In this document: piece by piece, positions 6,523 to 14,580 of the stretch
Layout of the letters: the number at the start of each line of letters is the position of its first letter
Position numbering within the stretch: position 1 is the first letter of the stretch
Assembly (NCBI GenBank): GCA_900550175.1
Contig: URQX01000024.1
Location: 1 to 16,943, forward strand
Length of the DNA: 16,943 bases
Source: an uncultured Veillonella sp.
GTDB taxonomy: Bacteria > Bacillota > Negativicutes > Veillonellales > Veillonellaceae
Direction of reading: 5' to 3'
Position numbers and translations under genes: made by a program
The notes under the pieces: model-generated
Seen by the model: the letters and a program-made list of their open reading frames with translations, nothing else
Database searches by the model: none
Told to the model about the DNA's origin: nothing

Positions 6523-7209
6523 ATGGATAAAAATTTAATTAACCAATTACTTGCTTTGCCGGGCGAGGAACTCCATCTTAAAAAAGGTGATTTTCTCTTC
6601 CACGAGGGGGACAAGGCAGAACACTTTTACGTAGTGTTAAAAGGTAGAATGAGCATTAAGAAATTCGAAGCTAGTGGGCACATTTTTGCGTTGCGTCTAG
6701 TAGGTCCGAATAATGTAATTGGTGAGGTTCCGTTGTATGAGGAGAACACAAGAACTTATGTGTTCAACGCCATCGCTCGGGAGGATTGCTCTGTTTATTC
6801 CATTCGCTATGATGTGTTAGAGTCAGCTATTGCAAAAGATCATTCATTGGCTATTGCGATGATGCAAATCTACACATTACATATGCGTCGTCAACAGGCA
6901 AAATACCGAGACTTGCTACTATATGGCAAGAAGGGAGCATTTTATTCTACCTTGTTGCGCTTAGCCAATAGTTATGGTGTAGAGCGCGAGGATGGTATCT
7001 TTATCGATATCGCCCTAACAAATCAAGAGTTGGCTGAATTTGCTGCCACATCAAGAGAAAGTTTAAATCGCATGCTAAGTGAGTTGCGTAAGTTGGGCTA
7101 TGTAGCCTATGACAAACACCATCTAGTAATCTGTGATTTTGACGCTTTAATCGGATTACTAGATTTAGAGGTTGATAATATAGACCCTAATATTAGTAAT
7201 ATCGAATAA
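6523..7209 (+). CDS. Crp/Fnr-family transcription regulator
   Basis: This is a 228-residue regulator. An N-terminal cyclic-nucleotide-like beta-barrel occupies about residues 5-105 (FLFHEGDKAEHFYVVLKGR, then GEVPLYEENTRT), a long dimerisation helix about 110-135, and a winged helix about 140-205. The recognition helix TSRESLNRML has Arg178, Glu179 and Arg183 in the positions Crp uses to read GTGA; Asn182 replaces the Gly (Crp) or Ser (Fnr). Only two cysteines are present (89 and 204), with no N-terminal cluster motif, so it is not an iron-sulphur oxygen sensor. The start is ATG 6523, with GGAG at 6509-6512 ten bases upstream; an in-frame ATG at 6484 has no ribosome binding site. It is divergent from narK and precedes narG, so control of nitrate respiration is likely. 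Its ligand (cAMP, haem, NO, redox) is not visible. Confidence 0.9.
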   Translation: MDKNLINQLLALPGEELHLKKGDFLFHEGDKAEHFYVVLKGRMSIKKFEASGHIFALRLVGPNNVIGEVPLYEENTRTYVFNAIAREDCSVYSIRYDVLESAIAKDHSLAIAMMQIYTLHMRRQQAKYRDLLLYGKKGAFYSTLLRLANSYGVEREDGIFIDIALTNQELAEFAATSRESLNRMLSELRKLGYVAYDKHHLVICDFDALIGLLDLEVDNIDPNISNIE

Positions 7210-7219
7210 CAGTATTTTC

Positions 7220-7257
7220 TCCCTTGTGTTAGCTCAGCTAATGCAAGGGATTTTTTT
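7220..7257 (+). terminator. Intrinsic terminator or attenuator between the regulator gene and narG
   Basis: TCCCTTG at 7220-7226 pairs with CAAGGGA at 7244-7250. The stem continues through two G-U pairs and TTA/TAA to a seven-base loop and is followed by seven Ts (7251-7257). This is a textbook rho-independent terminator. It ends only 23 bases before the narG start codon, with the narG ribosome binding site at 7267-7273 between them, leaving no room for a normal promoter downstream of it. Confidence 0.82.
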
Positions 7258-7280
7258 GTAGTTTTGAAGGAGGACATGAG

Positions 7281-10200
7281 ATGAGCTTGTTGTCTCAAAA
7301 GTTTAAGTTTCTTCGGAAGAAGAACGTATCTCCAAGCGGCCATCAAATAACTGAAGATGGCGGTCGCGAGTGGGAAAATTTTTATCGTGACCGTTGGTCT
7401 TACGATAAAGTTGTCCGCACAACGCATGGCGTAAACTGTACTGGTTCTTGTAGCTGGAATATCTACGTTAAGAATGGTGTTGTAGCGTGGGAAAATCAGG
7501 CTACTGATTACCCTGAAACACCAGATGATATGCCGGATTACGAACCACGTGGATGCCCTCGTGGTGCAACATTCTCTTGGTATCTCTATAGCCCATTGCG
7601 CGTAAAATATCCATATGTGCGCGGCGAATTGGCTGAGCTTTGGAGAGAAGCTAAAAAGCATGCTAAGAACCCAATCGAAGCTTGGAAATCTATCGTAGAA
7701 GATCCTGAAAAAGCGAAGAAATACAAATCTGCCCGTGGTATGGGTGGCTTTGTGCGCTCCACATGGGATGAAGCGACAGAAATTACTGCTGCATCCTTAT
7801 TATATACTGCAAAAACATACGGCCCTGACCGCAACGCAGGCTTCTCTGTAATCCCAGCGATGTCCATGTTGTCCTATGCAGCAGGTGCTCGTTTCCTTAA
7901 CTTAATGGGTGGTACACCATTGTCCTTCTATGACTGGTATGCCGATTTACCACCTTCTAGCCCTCAAGTTTGGGGTGAACAAACTGATACACCTGAATCT
8001 GGTGACTGGTACAATGCTGGTTACATCATGACTTGGGGTTCTAACGTACCATTGACTCGTACGCCAGATGCTCACTTCTTAACAGAGGTTCGTTACAAAG
8101 GTACTAAAGTAGTATCCGTATCCCCTGACTATGCGGAATCTACAACTTCTTCCGATGCTTGGCTCAATGTAAAAGCCGGTACTGATGCGGCTCTTGCTAT
8201 GGCAATGGGCCACGTAATTTTAAAAGAATACTACATCGACAAGGAAACTCCATACTTCAAAGAGTATGCTAAAGAGTTCACAGATATGCCATTCCTTGTA
8301 CGCGTTGAAGACATCAACGGCACAGTTCAACCTGGTCGTTTCTTGAATGCTAAGGACTTAGGCCGCCAAGAGGAAGGCGCAGACTTCCAAATGGTATTGA
8401 TCGATGAAACAACAAATGAAATCGTTATTCCTAATGGTACAATGGGCGAACGTCATACAAATCCACAAAAATGGAATTTACGCCTTGAAAACCGCGATAC
8501 AGGGGCTAAAATCGATCCTCGCTTATCCGTGTTTGATCAACGTGAAGACGTGACTGTTGTTAAGTTGCCATACTTTGGCGATGAAGAGCACGAAGGTGTA
8601 ATTGAACGTGCTATTCCTACAATTACAGTACAAACTGTAGATGGTCCTGTAAAAGTAACTACCGTATATGACCTTATTCTTGCTAACTATGGTATCGACC
8701 GTGGTATCGGTGGTGAAGTGGCAACATCTTACACAGATGACACTCCTTACACACCTACATGGCAAGAAAAAATTACTGGTGTAAAAGCAGATATCGCTAT
8801 TACTACAGCTCGTGAGTTTGCAGATAATGCAGAAAAAACTAAAGGTCGTTCCATGATTATCATGGGCGGTGGTATCAACCACTGGTACCATGCTGACGTG
8901 ATTTACCGTACCATCTTGAACCTTATCATGTTCTGCGGTACAGAAGGTGTTAACGGTGGTGGCTGGGCTCACTATGTAGGTCAAGAAAAACTTCGTCCTA
9001 TTGAAGGCTGGGGCGGTATCATGACAGCTAATGACTGGAGTAAAGCTCCTCGTTTGCAAAATGGTACATCTTGGTTCTACTTTGCTACAGAACAATATCG
9101 TTCTGATTGCATCGACTTGGCAGACCGCGTATCTAAATTAGCTAAGCCTCGTTATCGTCACCCTGGCGATTACAACGTATTAGCGGCTCGTTTAGGTTGG
9201 TTGCCATCATATCCTACTTTCAATAAAGGCAGCCAAGACTTGATTAACGATGCTCGTGCAGCTGGTGCTGGTACAGAAGCAGAAATTAATCAATATGTGG
9301 CGCAAGCGTTGAAAAATAAAGAATTACAATTCTGCGTAGAAGATCCTGCGGCTAAAGAAAACCATCCACGCAACTTGTTTGTATGGCGTGCGAACCTTAT
9401 TGGTTCCTCTTCTAAAGGCCATGAATACTTCTTGAAACATTTATTAGGTACTAAAAATGCGGTATTAGAAGATGACGATGCACCTACACGTCCAGAAGAA
9501 ATCAAATGGCGTGAAGCTGATGGGGCAGGTAAACTTGACCTCTTAATCGACATCGACTTCCGTATGGCTTCTACAGGCTTGTACTCTGATATCGTATTCC
9601 CTGCAGCTACATGGTATGAAAAAGAAGACTTGTCTTCTACAGATATGCATCCATATGTACACGTATTCCAAGCTGCTGTTGATTGCGCATGGGAAACTAA
9701 ATCTGACTGGGATACATTCCGTACCCTTGCAGAAACAGTATCTCGCGTAGCAAAAGAGTCTGGCTTCACAGAATACGAAGACATCGTAGCATTGCCTCTT
9801 GGTCATGACAGCCCAGGTGAAGTGGCTCAACCAGAAGGTAAGGTTCTCGACTGGAGCAAAGGCGAATGTGAACCAATTCCTGGTAAAACAATGCCTAACC
9901 TCGTTCATGTAAAACGCAACTATGGCCAAATCTTTGAAAAATTCATTGCTTTGGGACCTAATATCGAAAACAAAATGGGTGCCCATGGCTTGGCTTGGGA
10001 TGTATCTGATGAATATCAAACATTGTACGCACAAAATGGTACAATCGATAATCCAGAATTCATTTCTCATGGCCGTCCAAGCATTTACGAATGTAAAGAA
10101 GCTTGTAATGCTGTATTGACATTATCTTCTTGTACAAATGGTAAATTGGCTGTTCGTTCTTGGAAGGCAATGGAAGAAAAAACTGGTCTTTCTGATCTTG

Positions 10201-10958
10201 AAAAGAATGCAAAAGGTCGTGAACAAGAAAAAATTACCTTTGATGACATGGTTCGCCAACCACGCTTCATTATTAGCTCTGTAACAAGTACTGGTAAAAA
10301 CGATAAAAACCGTCGTTATTCCCCATTCACAACATCTACAGAAGATAAAGTACCATTCCGTACCGTAACAGGTCGTCAATCCTTCTATTGTGATCATGAA
10401 ATGATGCGCGATTACGGTGAAGCTATGGCATTGTACAAACCTGTATTGTCCTACAAACCAGTACAAGGTGACTACAAACAAGAAGGTATTCCAGAAATTA
10501 CATTGAAATACTTAACACCACATAATAAGTGGTCTACTCATAGTATGTACTTCGATAGCCAACAAATGTTGACATTGTTCCGTGGTGGTCAAACTATTTG
10601 GCTCAACGAAGATGATGCAGCAGAAATTGGCGTTAAAGATAATGACTGGGTAGAAGCTTTCAATAAAAATGGTGTAGTTGCAGCTCGTGCAGTTGTATCT
10701 CCACGTATTCCTCGTGGCATTTCCTATATGCATCACTCTCAAGATCGTCACATCAACGTTCCTGGTACGCAAGTTAAGAAAGACCGTCGCGGTGGTACAC
10801 ACAACGCACCAACTCATATTCACATGAAACCGACACACATGATTGGCGGTTATGGTCAATTGAGCTATGGCTTTAACTACTATGGCCCAACTGGTAACCA
10901 ACGTGATATGACAATTGTGGCTCGTAAGTTGAAGGAGGTGGATTGGCTTGAAGATTAA
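7281..10958 (+). CDS. narG: Respiratory nitrate reductase alpha subunit NarG
   Basis: NarG is the catalytic molybdenum subunit (bis-MGD cofactor plus the FS0 4Fe-4S cluster) that reduces nitrate to nitrite on the cytoplasmic face of the membrane. The 1225 residues are close to the 1247 of the E. coli protein. The FS0 ligands His49, Cys53, Cys57 and Cys92 (THGVNCTGSC, then RGCPRG) fall at the same numbers as in E. coli. The molybdenum-ligand Asp is in SFYDWY at 215-220, and the WGEQTDTPES segment follows. There is no twin-arginine motif of the periplasmic kind. The start is ATG 7281 with AAGGAGG at 7267-7273. The C-terminus overlaps narH by 11 bases. The cofactor-rich core is highly conserved and shows no frameshift. 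Several long reverse-strand reading frames lie within it but are antisense shadows. Assembly needs NarJ, encoded two genes later. Confidence 0.98.
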   Translation: MSLLSQKFKFLRKKNVSPSGHQITEDGGREWENFYRDRWSYDKVVRTTHGVNCTGSCSWNIYVKNGVVAWENQATDYPETPDDMPDYEPRGCPRGATFSWYLYSPLRVKYPYVRGELAELWREAKKHAKNPIEAWKSIVEDPEKAKKYKSARGMGGFVRSTWDEATEITAASLLYTAKTYGPDRNAGFSVIPAMSMLSYAAGARFLNLMGGTPLSFYDWYADLPPSSPQVWGEQTDTPESGDWYNAGYIMTWGSNVPLTRTPDAHFLTEVRYKGTKVVSVSPDYAESTTSSDAWLNVKAGTDAALAMAMGHVILKEYYIDKETPYFKEYAKEFTDMPFLVRVEDINGTVQPGRFLNAKDLGRQEEGADFQMVLIDETTNEIVIPNGTMGERHTNPQKWNLRLENRDTGAKIDPRLSVFDQREDVTVVKLPYFGDEEHEGVIERAIPTITVQTVDGPVKVTTVYDLILANYGIDRGIGGEVATSYTDDTPYTPTWQEKITGVKADIAITTAREFADNAEKTKGRSMIIMGGGINHWYHADVIYRTILNLIMFCGTEGVNGGGWAHYVGQEKLRPIEGWGGIMTANDWSKAPRLQNGTSWFYFATEQYRSDCIDLADRVSKLAKPRYRHPGDYNVLAARLGWLPSYPTFNKGSQDLINDARAAGAGTEAEINQYVAQALKNKELQFCVEDPAAKENHPRNLFVWRANLIGSSSKGHEYFLKHLLGTKNAVLEDDDAPTRPEEIKWREADGAGKLDLLIDIDFRMASTGLYSDIVFPAATWYEKEDLSSTDMHPYVHVFQAAVDCAWETKSDWDTFRTLAETVSRVAKESGFTEYEDIVALPLGHDSPGEVAQPEGKVLDWSKGECEPIPGKTMPNLVHVKRNYGQIFEKFIALGPNIENKMGAHGLAWDVSDEYQTLYAQNGTIDNPEFISHGRPSIYECKEACNAVLTLSSCTNGKLAVRSWKAMEEKTGLSDLEKNAKGREQEKITFDDMVRQPRFIISSVTSTGKNDKNRRYSPFTTSTEDKVPFRTVTGRQSFYCDHEMMRDYGEAMALYKPVLSYKPVQGDYKQEGIPEITLKYLTPHNKWSTHSMYFDSQQMLTLFRGGQTIWLNEDDAAEIGVKDNDWVEAFNKNGVVAARAVVSPRIPRGISYMHHSQDRHINVPGTQVKKDRRGGTHNAPTHIHMKPTHMIGGYGQLSYGFNYYGPTGNQRDMTIVARKLKEVDWLED

Positions 10959-12375
10959 AGCTCAAGTATCCATGGTCCTAAATTTGGATAAGTGTTTAGG
11001 CTGTCATACATGCTCTATCACTTGTAAAAATACATGGACGAACCGCGAAGGCGCGGAATATATGTACTTTAATAACGTGGAGACTCGCCCAGGTGTAGGC
11101 TATCCACGTAATTGGGAAGACCAAGAAAAATGGAAGGGCGGCTGGACGCTAGATAACTCCGGTAAATTAGCTCTTTCTACAGGTTCTAAAACAAATCGTT
11201 TGATGAAATTATTCTTCCATCCTGAACAACCAGAGTTGAAGGATTATTTCGAACCTTGGACTTATGACTATGAAACATTGATTCATGGCGGTCGTAAAAA
11301 TAACCAACCAGTTGCTCGTCCTCGCTCTCTTGTAACGAAACAAAAAATGGAAGTTACTTGGGGCCCTAACTGGGATGACGATTTGGCTGGTGGTCAACAT
11401 GCTCGCTCTGATGTGAACTTAACTAAGATGGGTCAAGATATCGTGTTTGATTACGAAGAAGTATTCATGCGTTATTTGCCTCGTCTTTGTAACCACTGCT
11501 TGAACCCTGCATGTGTAGCAGCATGTCCATCCGGCGCGATTTATAAACGCGACGAAGATGGTGTAGTTCTCGTATCTCAAGATGTATGCCGCGGTTGGAG
11601 ACATTGTGTTCCATCTTGCCCATACAAAAAAATCTTCTATAACTGGGAAACTAATAAAGCTGAAAAATGCGTATTCTGTTACCCACGCTTAGAAAATGGC
11701 TTGCCTCAAATCTGTGCTGAAACTTGTGTAGGTCGTATGCGCTATGTTGGCGTTGTATTCTACGATATGGACAAAGTAGAAGCTATGGCAGCTACAAAAA
11801 ATGAACAAGATATTTACGAAAATACATTAGATTTGATTTTGGATCCTCATGATCCAGAGGTTATCAAAGCGGCTCGTGCTGAAGGCATCTCTGAAGCATG
11901 GATTAAAGCCGCTCAAAAATCTCCTGTATACAAACTTGTAAAAGAATGGGGCGTGGCATTGCCATTGCATCCTGAGTATCGCACATTGCCAATGGTTTGG
12001 TATGTACCACCACTCAGCCCAATCTTGCAACGTGTAACATCTGATGTATACTTGCCAGATGCACATGAAATGCGCGTACCTGTACAATACCTTGCTAACT
12101 TGTTTACAGCAGGTAATACAGAAATCTTAGCTCGTACATTGCAACGTGTTCTCGACATGCGTGAATACATGCGTCGTCGTGAAACAGGTGACGGTCCTAT
12201 CGATCACAAAGTTGATTTAACAGAGGATCAAATGTACGGTATGTACAAATTGTTGGCATTGTCCAAATACAATGATCGCTTTGTTATTCCATCTGATGTA
12301 AAAGTATCTCGCGAAGGTCGCCTTGAAATGCAACATAATCGCGGTTTTGCTTGCCCTACAGGGGGATGTCAATAA
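10948..12375 (+). CDS. narH: Respiratory nitrate reductase beta subunit NarH
   Basis: NarH is the electron-transfer subunit carrying three 4Fe-4S clusters and one 3Fe-4S cluster, linking the NarI haems to NarG. The 475 residues start at TTG 10948. AAGGAGG at 10932-10938, inside the end of narG, lies nine bases before it, and the protein aligns with E. coli NarH from residue 1 (MKI, then VLNLDKC). All ligand groups are visible: Cys16, 19, 22 and 26; Cys181, 184, 189 and 193; Cys214, Trp217, Cys220 and Cys224, where the tryptophan marks the 3Fe-4S site; and Cys241, 244, 256 and 260. The protein ends in GGCQ, shorter than the E. coli C-terminus. The 11-base overlap with narG and the overlap of its stop with the narJ start support one polycistronic message. 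The rare TTG start may set its rate relative to narG. Confidence 0.98.
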   Translation: MKIKAQVSMVLNLDKCLGCHTCSITCKNTWTNREGAEYMYFNNVETRPGVGYPRNWEDQEKWKGGWTLDNSGKLALSTGSKTNRLMKLFFHPEQPELKDYFEPWTYDYETLIHGGRKNNQPVARPRSLVTKQKMEVTWGPNWDDDLAGGQHARSDVNLTKMGQDIVFDYEEVFMRYLPRLCNHCLNPACVAACPSGAIYKRDEDGVVLVSQDVCRGWRHCVPSCPYKKIFYNWETNKAEKCVFCYPRLENGLPQICAETCVGRMRYVGVVFYDMDKVEAMAATKNEQDIYENTLDLILDPHDPEVIKAARAEGISEAWIKAAQKSPVYKLVKEWGVALPLHPEYRTLPMVWYVPPLSPILQRVTSDVYLPDAHEMRVPVQYLANLFTAGNTEILARTLQRVLDMREYMRRRETGDGPIDHKVDLTEDQMYGMYKLLALSKYNDRFVIPSDVKVSREGRLEMQHNRGFACPTGGCQ

Positions 12376-12899
12376 TGAAGGATGCTCAGAAAATCGCTCT
12401 TATTGCGTCATTTCTTCTACGCTATCCTGATGAACAATGGTATAACGAACTACCTGAATGGAGAGAGGACGCCCAATCTGTTGGGCATCCTCAACTTCGC
12501 CAAGGTTTATTAGAATTCTTCGACTATGTAGAGGAATCCGATAAAAAAGAATTTGAAGACCAATATGTTCGTACCTTTGATTTTAGTCAAAATACAACAA
12601 TGTATTTGTCGACTTATGAATTACAAGGTACTGGGGAACAAGCAGAAGAACTCGTTAAATTTAAAGCTTTCTTCCTAGAAAACGACTATGATTTGCCAAA
12701 AGAAATGCCAGACTATATTCCAGCACTTCTTGAATTATGTGCCGTTATCGATGATGAAAAAGCAAAAGAAATTTACGACTATTGTAAGCCAAAATTGGAA
12801 TACATTAGAGAACGCTTCATTGAGGCTAAATTGCCTTATGCATTCTTGTTTGATATTATCTTGTCTGTTGCAAATGGATTGGAGGACGGTGCACGATGA
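12375..12899 (+). CDS. narJ: Nitrate reductase assembly chaperone NarJ
   Basis: NarJ is a cytoplasmic chaperone of the NarJ/TorD family. It binds apo-NarG, helps insert the molybdenum cofactor and the FS0 cluster, and holds NarGH until it docks with NarI; it is not part of the final enzyme. The 174-residue all-helical protein has the typical opening ASFLLRYPD and the central EDQYVRTFDFSQ, followed by LSTYEL and a C-terminal helical part ending LEDGAR. The start is ATG 12375, overlapping the narH stop (TAATG), with GGGGGA at 12361-12366 eight bases before it. An ATG at 12351 would add eight residues inside the narH coding end and lacks a ribosome binding site. Its stop overlaps narI by four bases. 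Identity follows from both sequence and position. Confidence 0.95.
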   Translation: MKDAQKIALIASFLLRYPDEQWYNELPEWREDAQSVGHPQLRQGLLEFFDYVEESDKKEFEDQYVRTFDFSQNTTMYLSTYELQGTGEQAEELVKFKAFFLENDYDLPKEMPDYIPALLELCAVIDDEKAKEIYDYCKPKLEYIRERFIEAKLPYAFLFDIILSVANGLEDGAR

Positions 12900-13567
12900 A
12901 TCTATTCCTTTGGGGCGCTTTGCCTTACATCGCTTTCACCTTCTTAATCGTAGGTACTTTGGTTCGTTTCTTCTACTTTGAAAGAAACTGGACTACAAAA
13001 TCGAGTGAATTTTTAGAGAAAAAACAATTGCGCATTGCCAATCCATTGTTCCACTTTGGCTTGCTTTGCGTTATCGGTGGTCACGTAGTAGGTGTGTTAA
13101 TCCCTAAAACTTGGACTGCTGCAATCGGTATTAATGACCATATGTACCATGATGGTGCGTTATACATGGGTGCTGTAGCTGGCATTATCTTCATCGTAGG
13201 CTTCTTGCTCTTGATGAAACGCCGCTTTACTGTACCTGCTATGAAAGTTAACACATCTGGTCTTGATAAATGGTTATATTTGTTCTTAACATTAGCTATT
13301 TTCAGCGGTATGGCTGGTACATTGCTAAATGCATCTGGTTTCTTTGATTACCGCGTATCTATCGGTCCTTGGTTCCGTAGCTTACTATCCTTTATGCCTG
13401 ATCCATCCTTGATGGAAGGTGTACCATTCATGTTTAAATTCCACATGTTAGCGTGGATGGTGGTAGCTATTATCTTCCCATTCAGCCGTTTGGTACACTG
13501 CTTGAGTGTTCCACTCAACTACTTAACACGTCCGTTCATTGTATATCGTAAACGAGACGAAAAATAA
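12896..13567 (+). CDS. narI: Respiratory nitrate reductase gamma subunit NarI (cytochrome b)
   Basis: NarI is the membrane anchor, which oxidises quinol at the outer face of the inner membrane and passes electrons through two b haems to NarH. It has 223 residues and five hydrophobic segments. The four haem-ligand histidines are His53 and His63 (FHFGLLCVIGGH) and His183 and His201 (FKFHML, then RLVHCLS). The spacings of 10 and 18 residues equal those of E. coli NarI (56/66 and 187/205). It starts at ATG 12896, overlapping the narJ stop as ATGA, with GGAGGA at 12881-12886. As the last gene of the operon it is followed by two stem-loops, the second a terminator. The quinone is probably menaquinone in this type of organism, an inference from lineage. 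Haem b for this subunit is presumably supplied by the pathway encoded at the left of the window. Confidence 0.97.
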   Translation: MNLFLWGALPYIAFTFLIVGTLVRFFYFERNWTTKSSEFLEKKQLRIANPLFHFGLLCVIGGHVVGVLIPKTWTAAIGINDHMYHDGALYMGAVAGIIFIVGFLLLMKRRFTVPAMKVNTSGLDKWLYLFLTLAIFSGMAGTLLNASGFFDYRVSIGPWFRSLLSFMPDPSLMEGVPFMFKFHMLAWMVVAIIFPFSRLVHCLSVPLNYLTRPFIVYRKRDEK

Positions 13568-13577
13568 TTAGGATGAT

Positions 13578-13616
13578 GATTAATTTGTATGCCCTTCATG
13601 ATATGACAAATTAATC
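13578..13616 (+). other. Perfect 11-bp stem-loop after narI
   Basis: GATTAATTTGT at 13578-13588 and ACAAATTAATC at 13606-13616 form an 11-bp stem with a 17-base loop. It starts 11 bases after the narI stop and sits immediately before the true terminator. With no T-run of its own, it may stabilise the 3' end of the narGHJI message. Confidence 0.5.
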
Positions 13617-13619
13617 GTA

Positions 13620-13667
13620 GCCCCTTGTAATAGTGAAAGCTGATGCTCACTACTACAAGGGGCTTTT
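13620..13667 (+). terminator. Intrinsic terminator of the nar operon
   Basis: GCCCCTTGTAATAGTGA at 13620-13636 pairs with TCACTACTACAAGGGGC at 13647-13663, with one A-C mismatch and a ten-base loop, followed by TTTTATTTATT. It ends the narGHJI transcript. Confidence 0.85.
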
Positions 13668-13914
13668 ATTTATTAATTTTTGTTAGAGTAGTTTAGATAA
13701 CATAACATAACATAACACTATTTCTGATTGAATTACCTATCTTTTACCGAAACACCTTTGAGTTGTTTATATAGTTAAAATGAAAGACTAAATTAGAATT
13801 ATTCTTATAATGAATGCTACCTATCTAATATAAGTAATCTGCAAATTTCGATTTAAATGATAAAATATGTTAAGTAAAATTAGTATTTCAGGAATTATGT
13901 TAGAGAGGTTTATG
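13668..13914. promoter_or_regulatory. Intergenic region upstream of the first ferric-reductase-like gene
   Basis: Counting the stem-loops, 347 bases separate narI from the next gene. The AT-rich part after the terminator has four tandem copies of ATAAC at 13697-13716 and a perfect TATAAT at 13806-13811 without a clear minus-35. That hexamer would give a leader of roughly 100 bases. I see no Crp- or Fur-like site and no gene. A separate promoter is expected because of the terminator just upstream. Confidence 0.5.
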
Positions 13915-14517
13915 ATGAATCAAGTGGAAACGAAACAGTATAAGAGTATTTACCATATCTTCATATGGATTGTAGTATTCTCCTTAATTATGATCGGTTT
14001 GCTAGAGTGGGGCTATATCGTAGGTGGTCGTGCCTTCGGGAACTATAAAGTCTATACAGGTCTTGTACCTTGGTGTACGTGGATTGTGATGACTTATTTG
14101 GCAACTCGTCCTAAATGGTTTACAAGTCGTTATAATTTATGTGAAATGTTCAAGGTTCACCGTGCATTAGGTATTGCATCTGTAGCTGTTATTGCATTCC
14201 ATTTGTATCTCTATTTCGGTAAAGCTGCTAAATCCGTTCTCGGTTGGTGGGGTGGCTATGTAGCCCTTACTTCCTTCGGTATTGGTACAATCTCTGGCCT
14301 TGCGTTCTTAACTCCAAAACTTAGAAAAGTAACTGCATCTAGCCGTAATATTGGTATTTGGTTGCACCGTTTCAACTTAGTTGCATTAGTTGCTGCAGAT
14401 ATTCATATCCATGGCTTTACAAGAATTTCTAAAATGGTACCATTCCTTCAAGTCTTTGATATCATTACATATGGTCTTGTGATTTATTGCATCTACTTGA
14501 TGTTTAAAAAGAAATAA
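13915..14517 (+). CDS. Stand-alone ferric-reductase-like bis-haem membrane protein (paralogue 1)
   Basis: This 200-residue integral membrane protein has about six hydrophobic segments. It has the paired histidines of the ferric reductase/NADPH oxidase transmembrane domain: His82 and His96 (13 residues between) and His151 and His164 (12 between), with a further His166. That arrangement binds two b haems stacked across the membrane. No FAD or NAD(P)H domain follows, so electrons must come from a partner or from quinol. Conserved loops shared with the paralogue at 16238 are GGRAFGN, ATRPKWF, WWGGY and SKMVPFL. ATG 13915 is preferred: GAGAGG at 13903-13908 precedes it, and it aligns with the paralogue's start; ATG 13912 is possible, and ATG 13867 has no ribosome binding site. 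It has its own terminator. The function is unknown; an MsrQ-like or metal-reductase role is possible. Confidence 0.85.
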   Translation: MNQVETKQYKSIYHIFIWIVVFSLIMIGLLEWGYIVGGRAFGNYKVYTGLVPWCTWIVMTYLATRPKWFTSRYNLCEMFKVHRALGIASVAVIAFHLYLYFGKAAKSVLGWWGGYVALTSFGIGTISGLAFLTPKLRKVTASSRNIGIWLHRFNLVALVAADIHIHGFTRISKMVPFLQVFDIITYGLVIYCIYLMFKKK

Positions 14518-14547
14518 GAGATATAATAGAAATTAATAGATTAAACG

Positions 14548-14580
14548 AAATCCCTTCTGGTGTATACAGGAGGGATTTTT
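14548..14580 (+). terminator. Intrinsic terminator after the first ferric-reductase-like gene
   Basis: AAATCCCTTCTG at 14548-14559 pairs with CAGGAGGGATTT at 14567-14578, with one G-U pair and a seven-base loop, followed by a run of Ts. It isolates this gene from the porin downstream. Confidence 0.82.

Noticed and set aside
7107..10901. Several long minus-strand reading frames opposite narG (for example 7107-7661, 8523-9095, 9290-9784, 9543-10070 and 10512-10901)
   Set aside because: They lie opposite a highly conserved gene, overlap each other in different frames, have no ribosome binding sites that I can see and show no recognisable protein features. They are antisense shadows.
12351..12374. 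Longer narJ start at ATG 12351
   Set aside because: It lies within the end of narH without a ribosome binding site; ATG 12375 has GGGGGA at the right distance and overlaps the narH stop in the usual coupled way.
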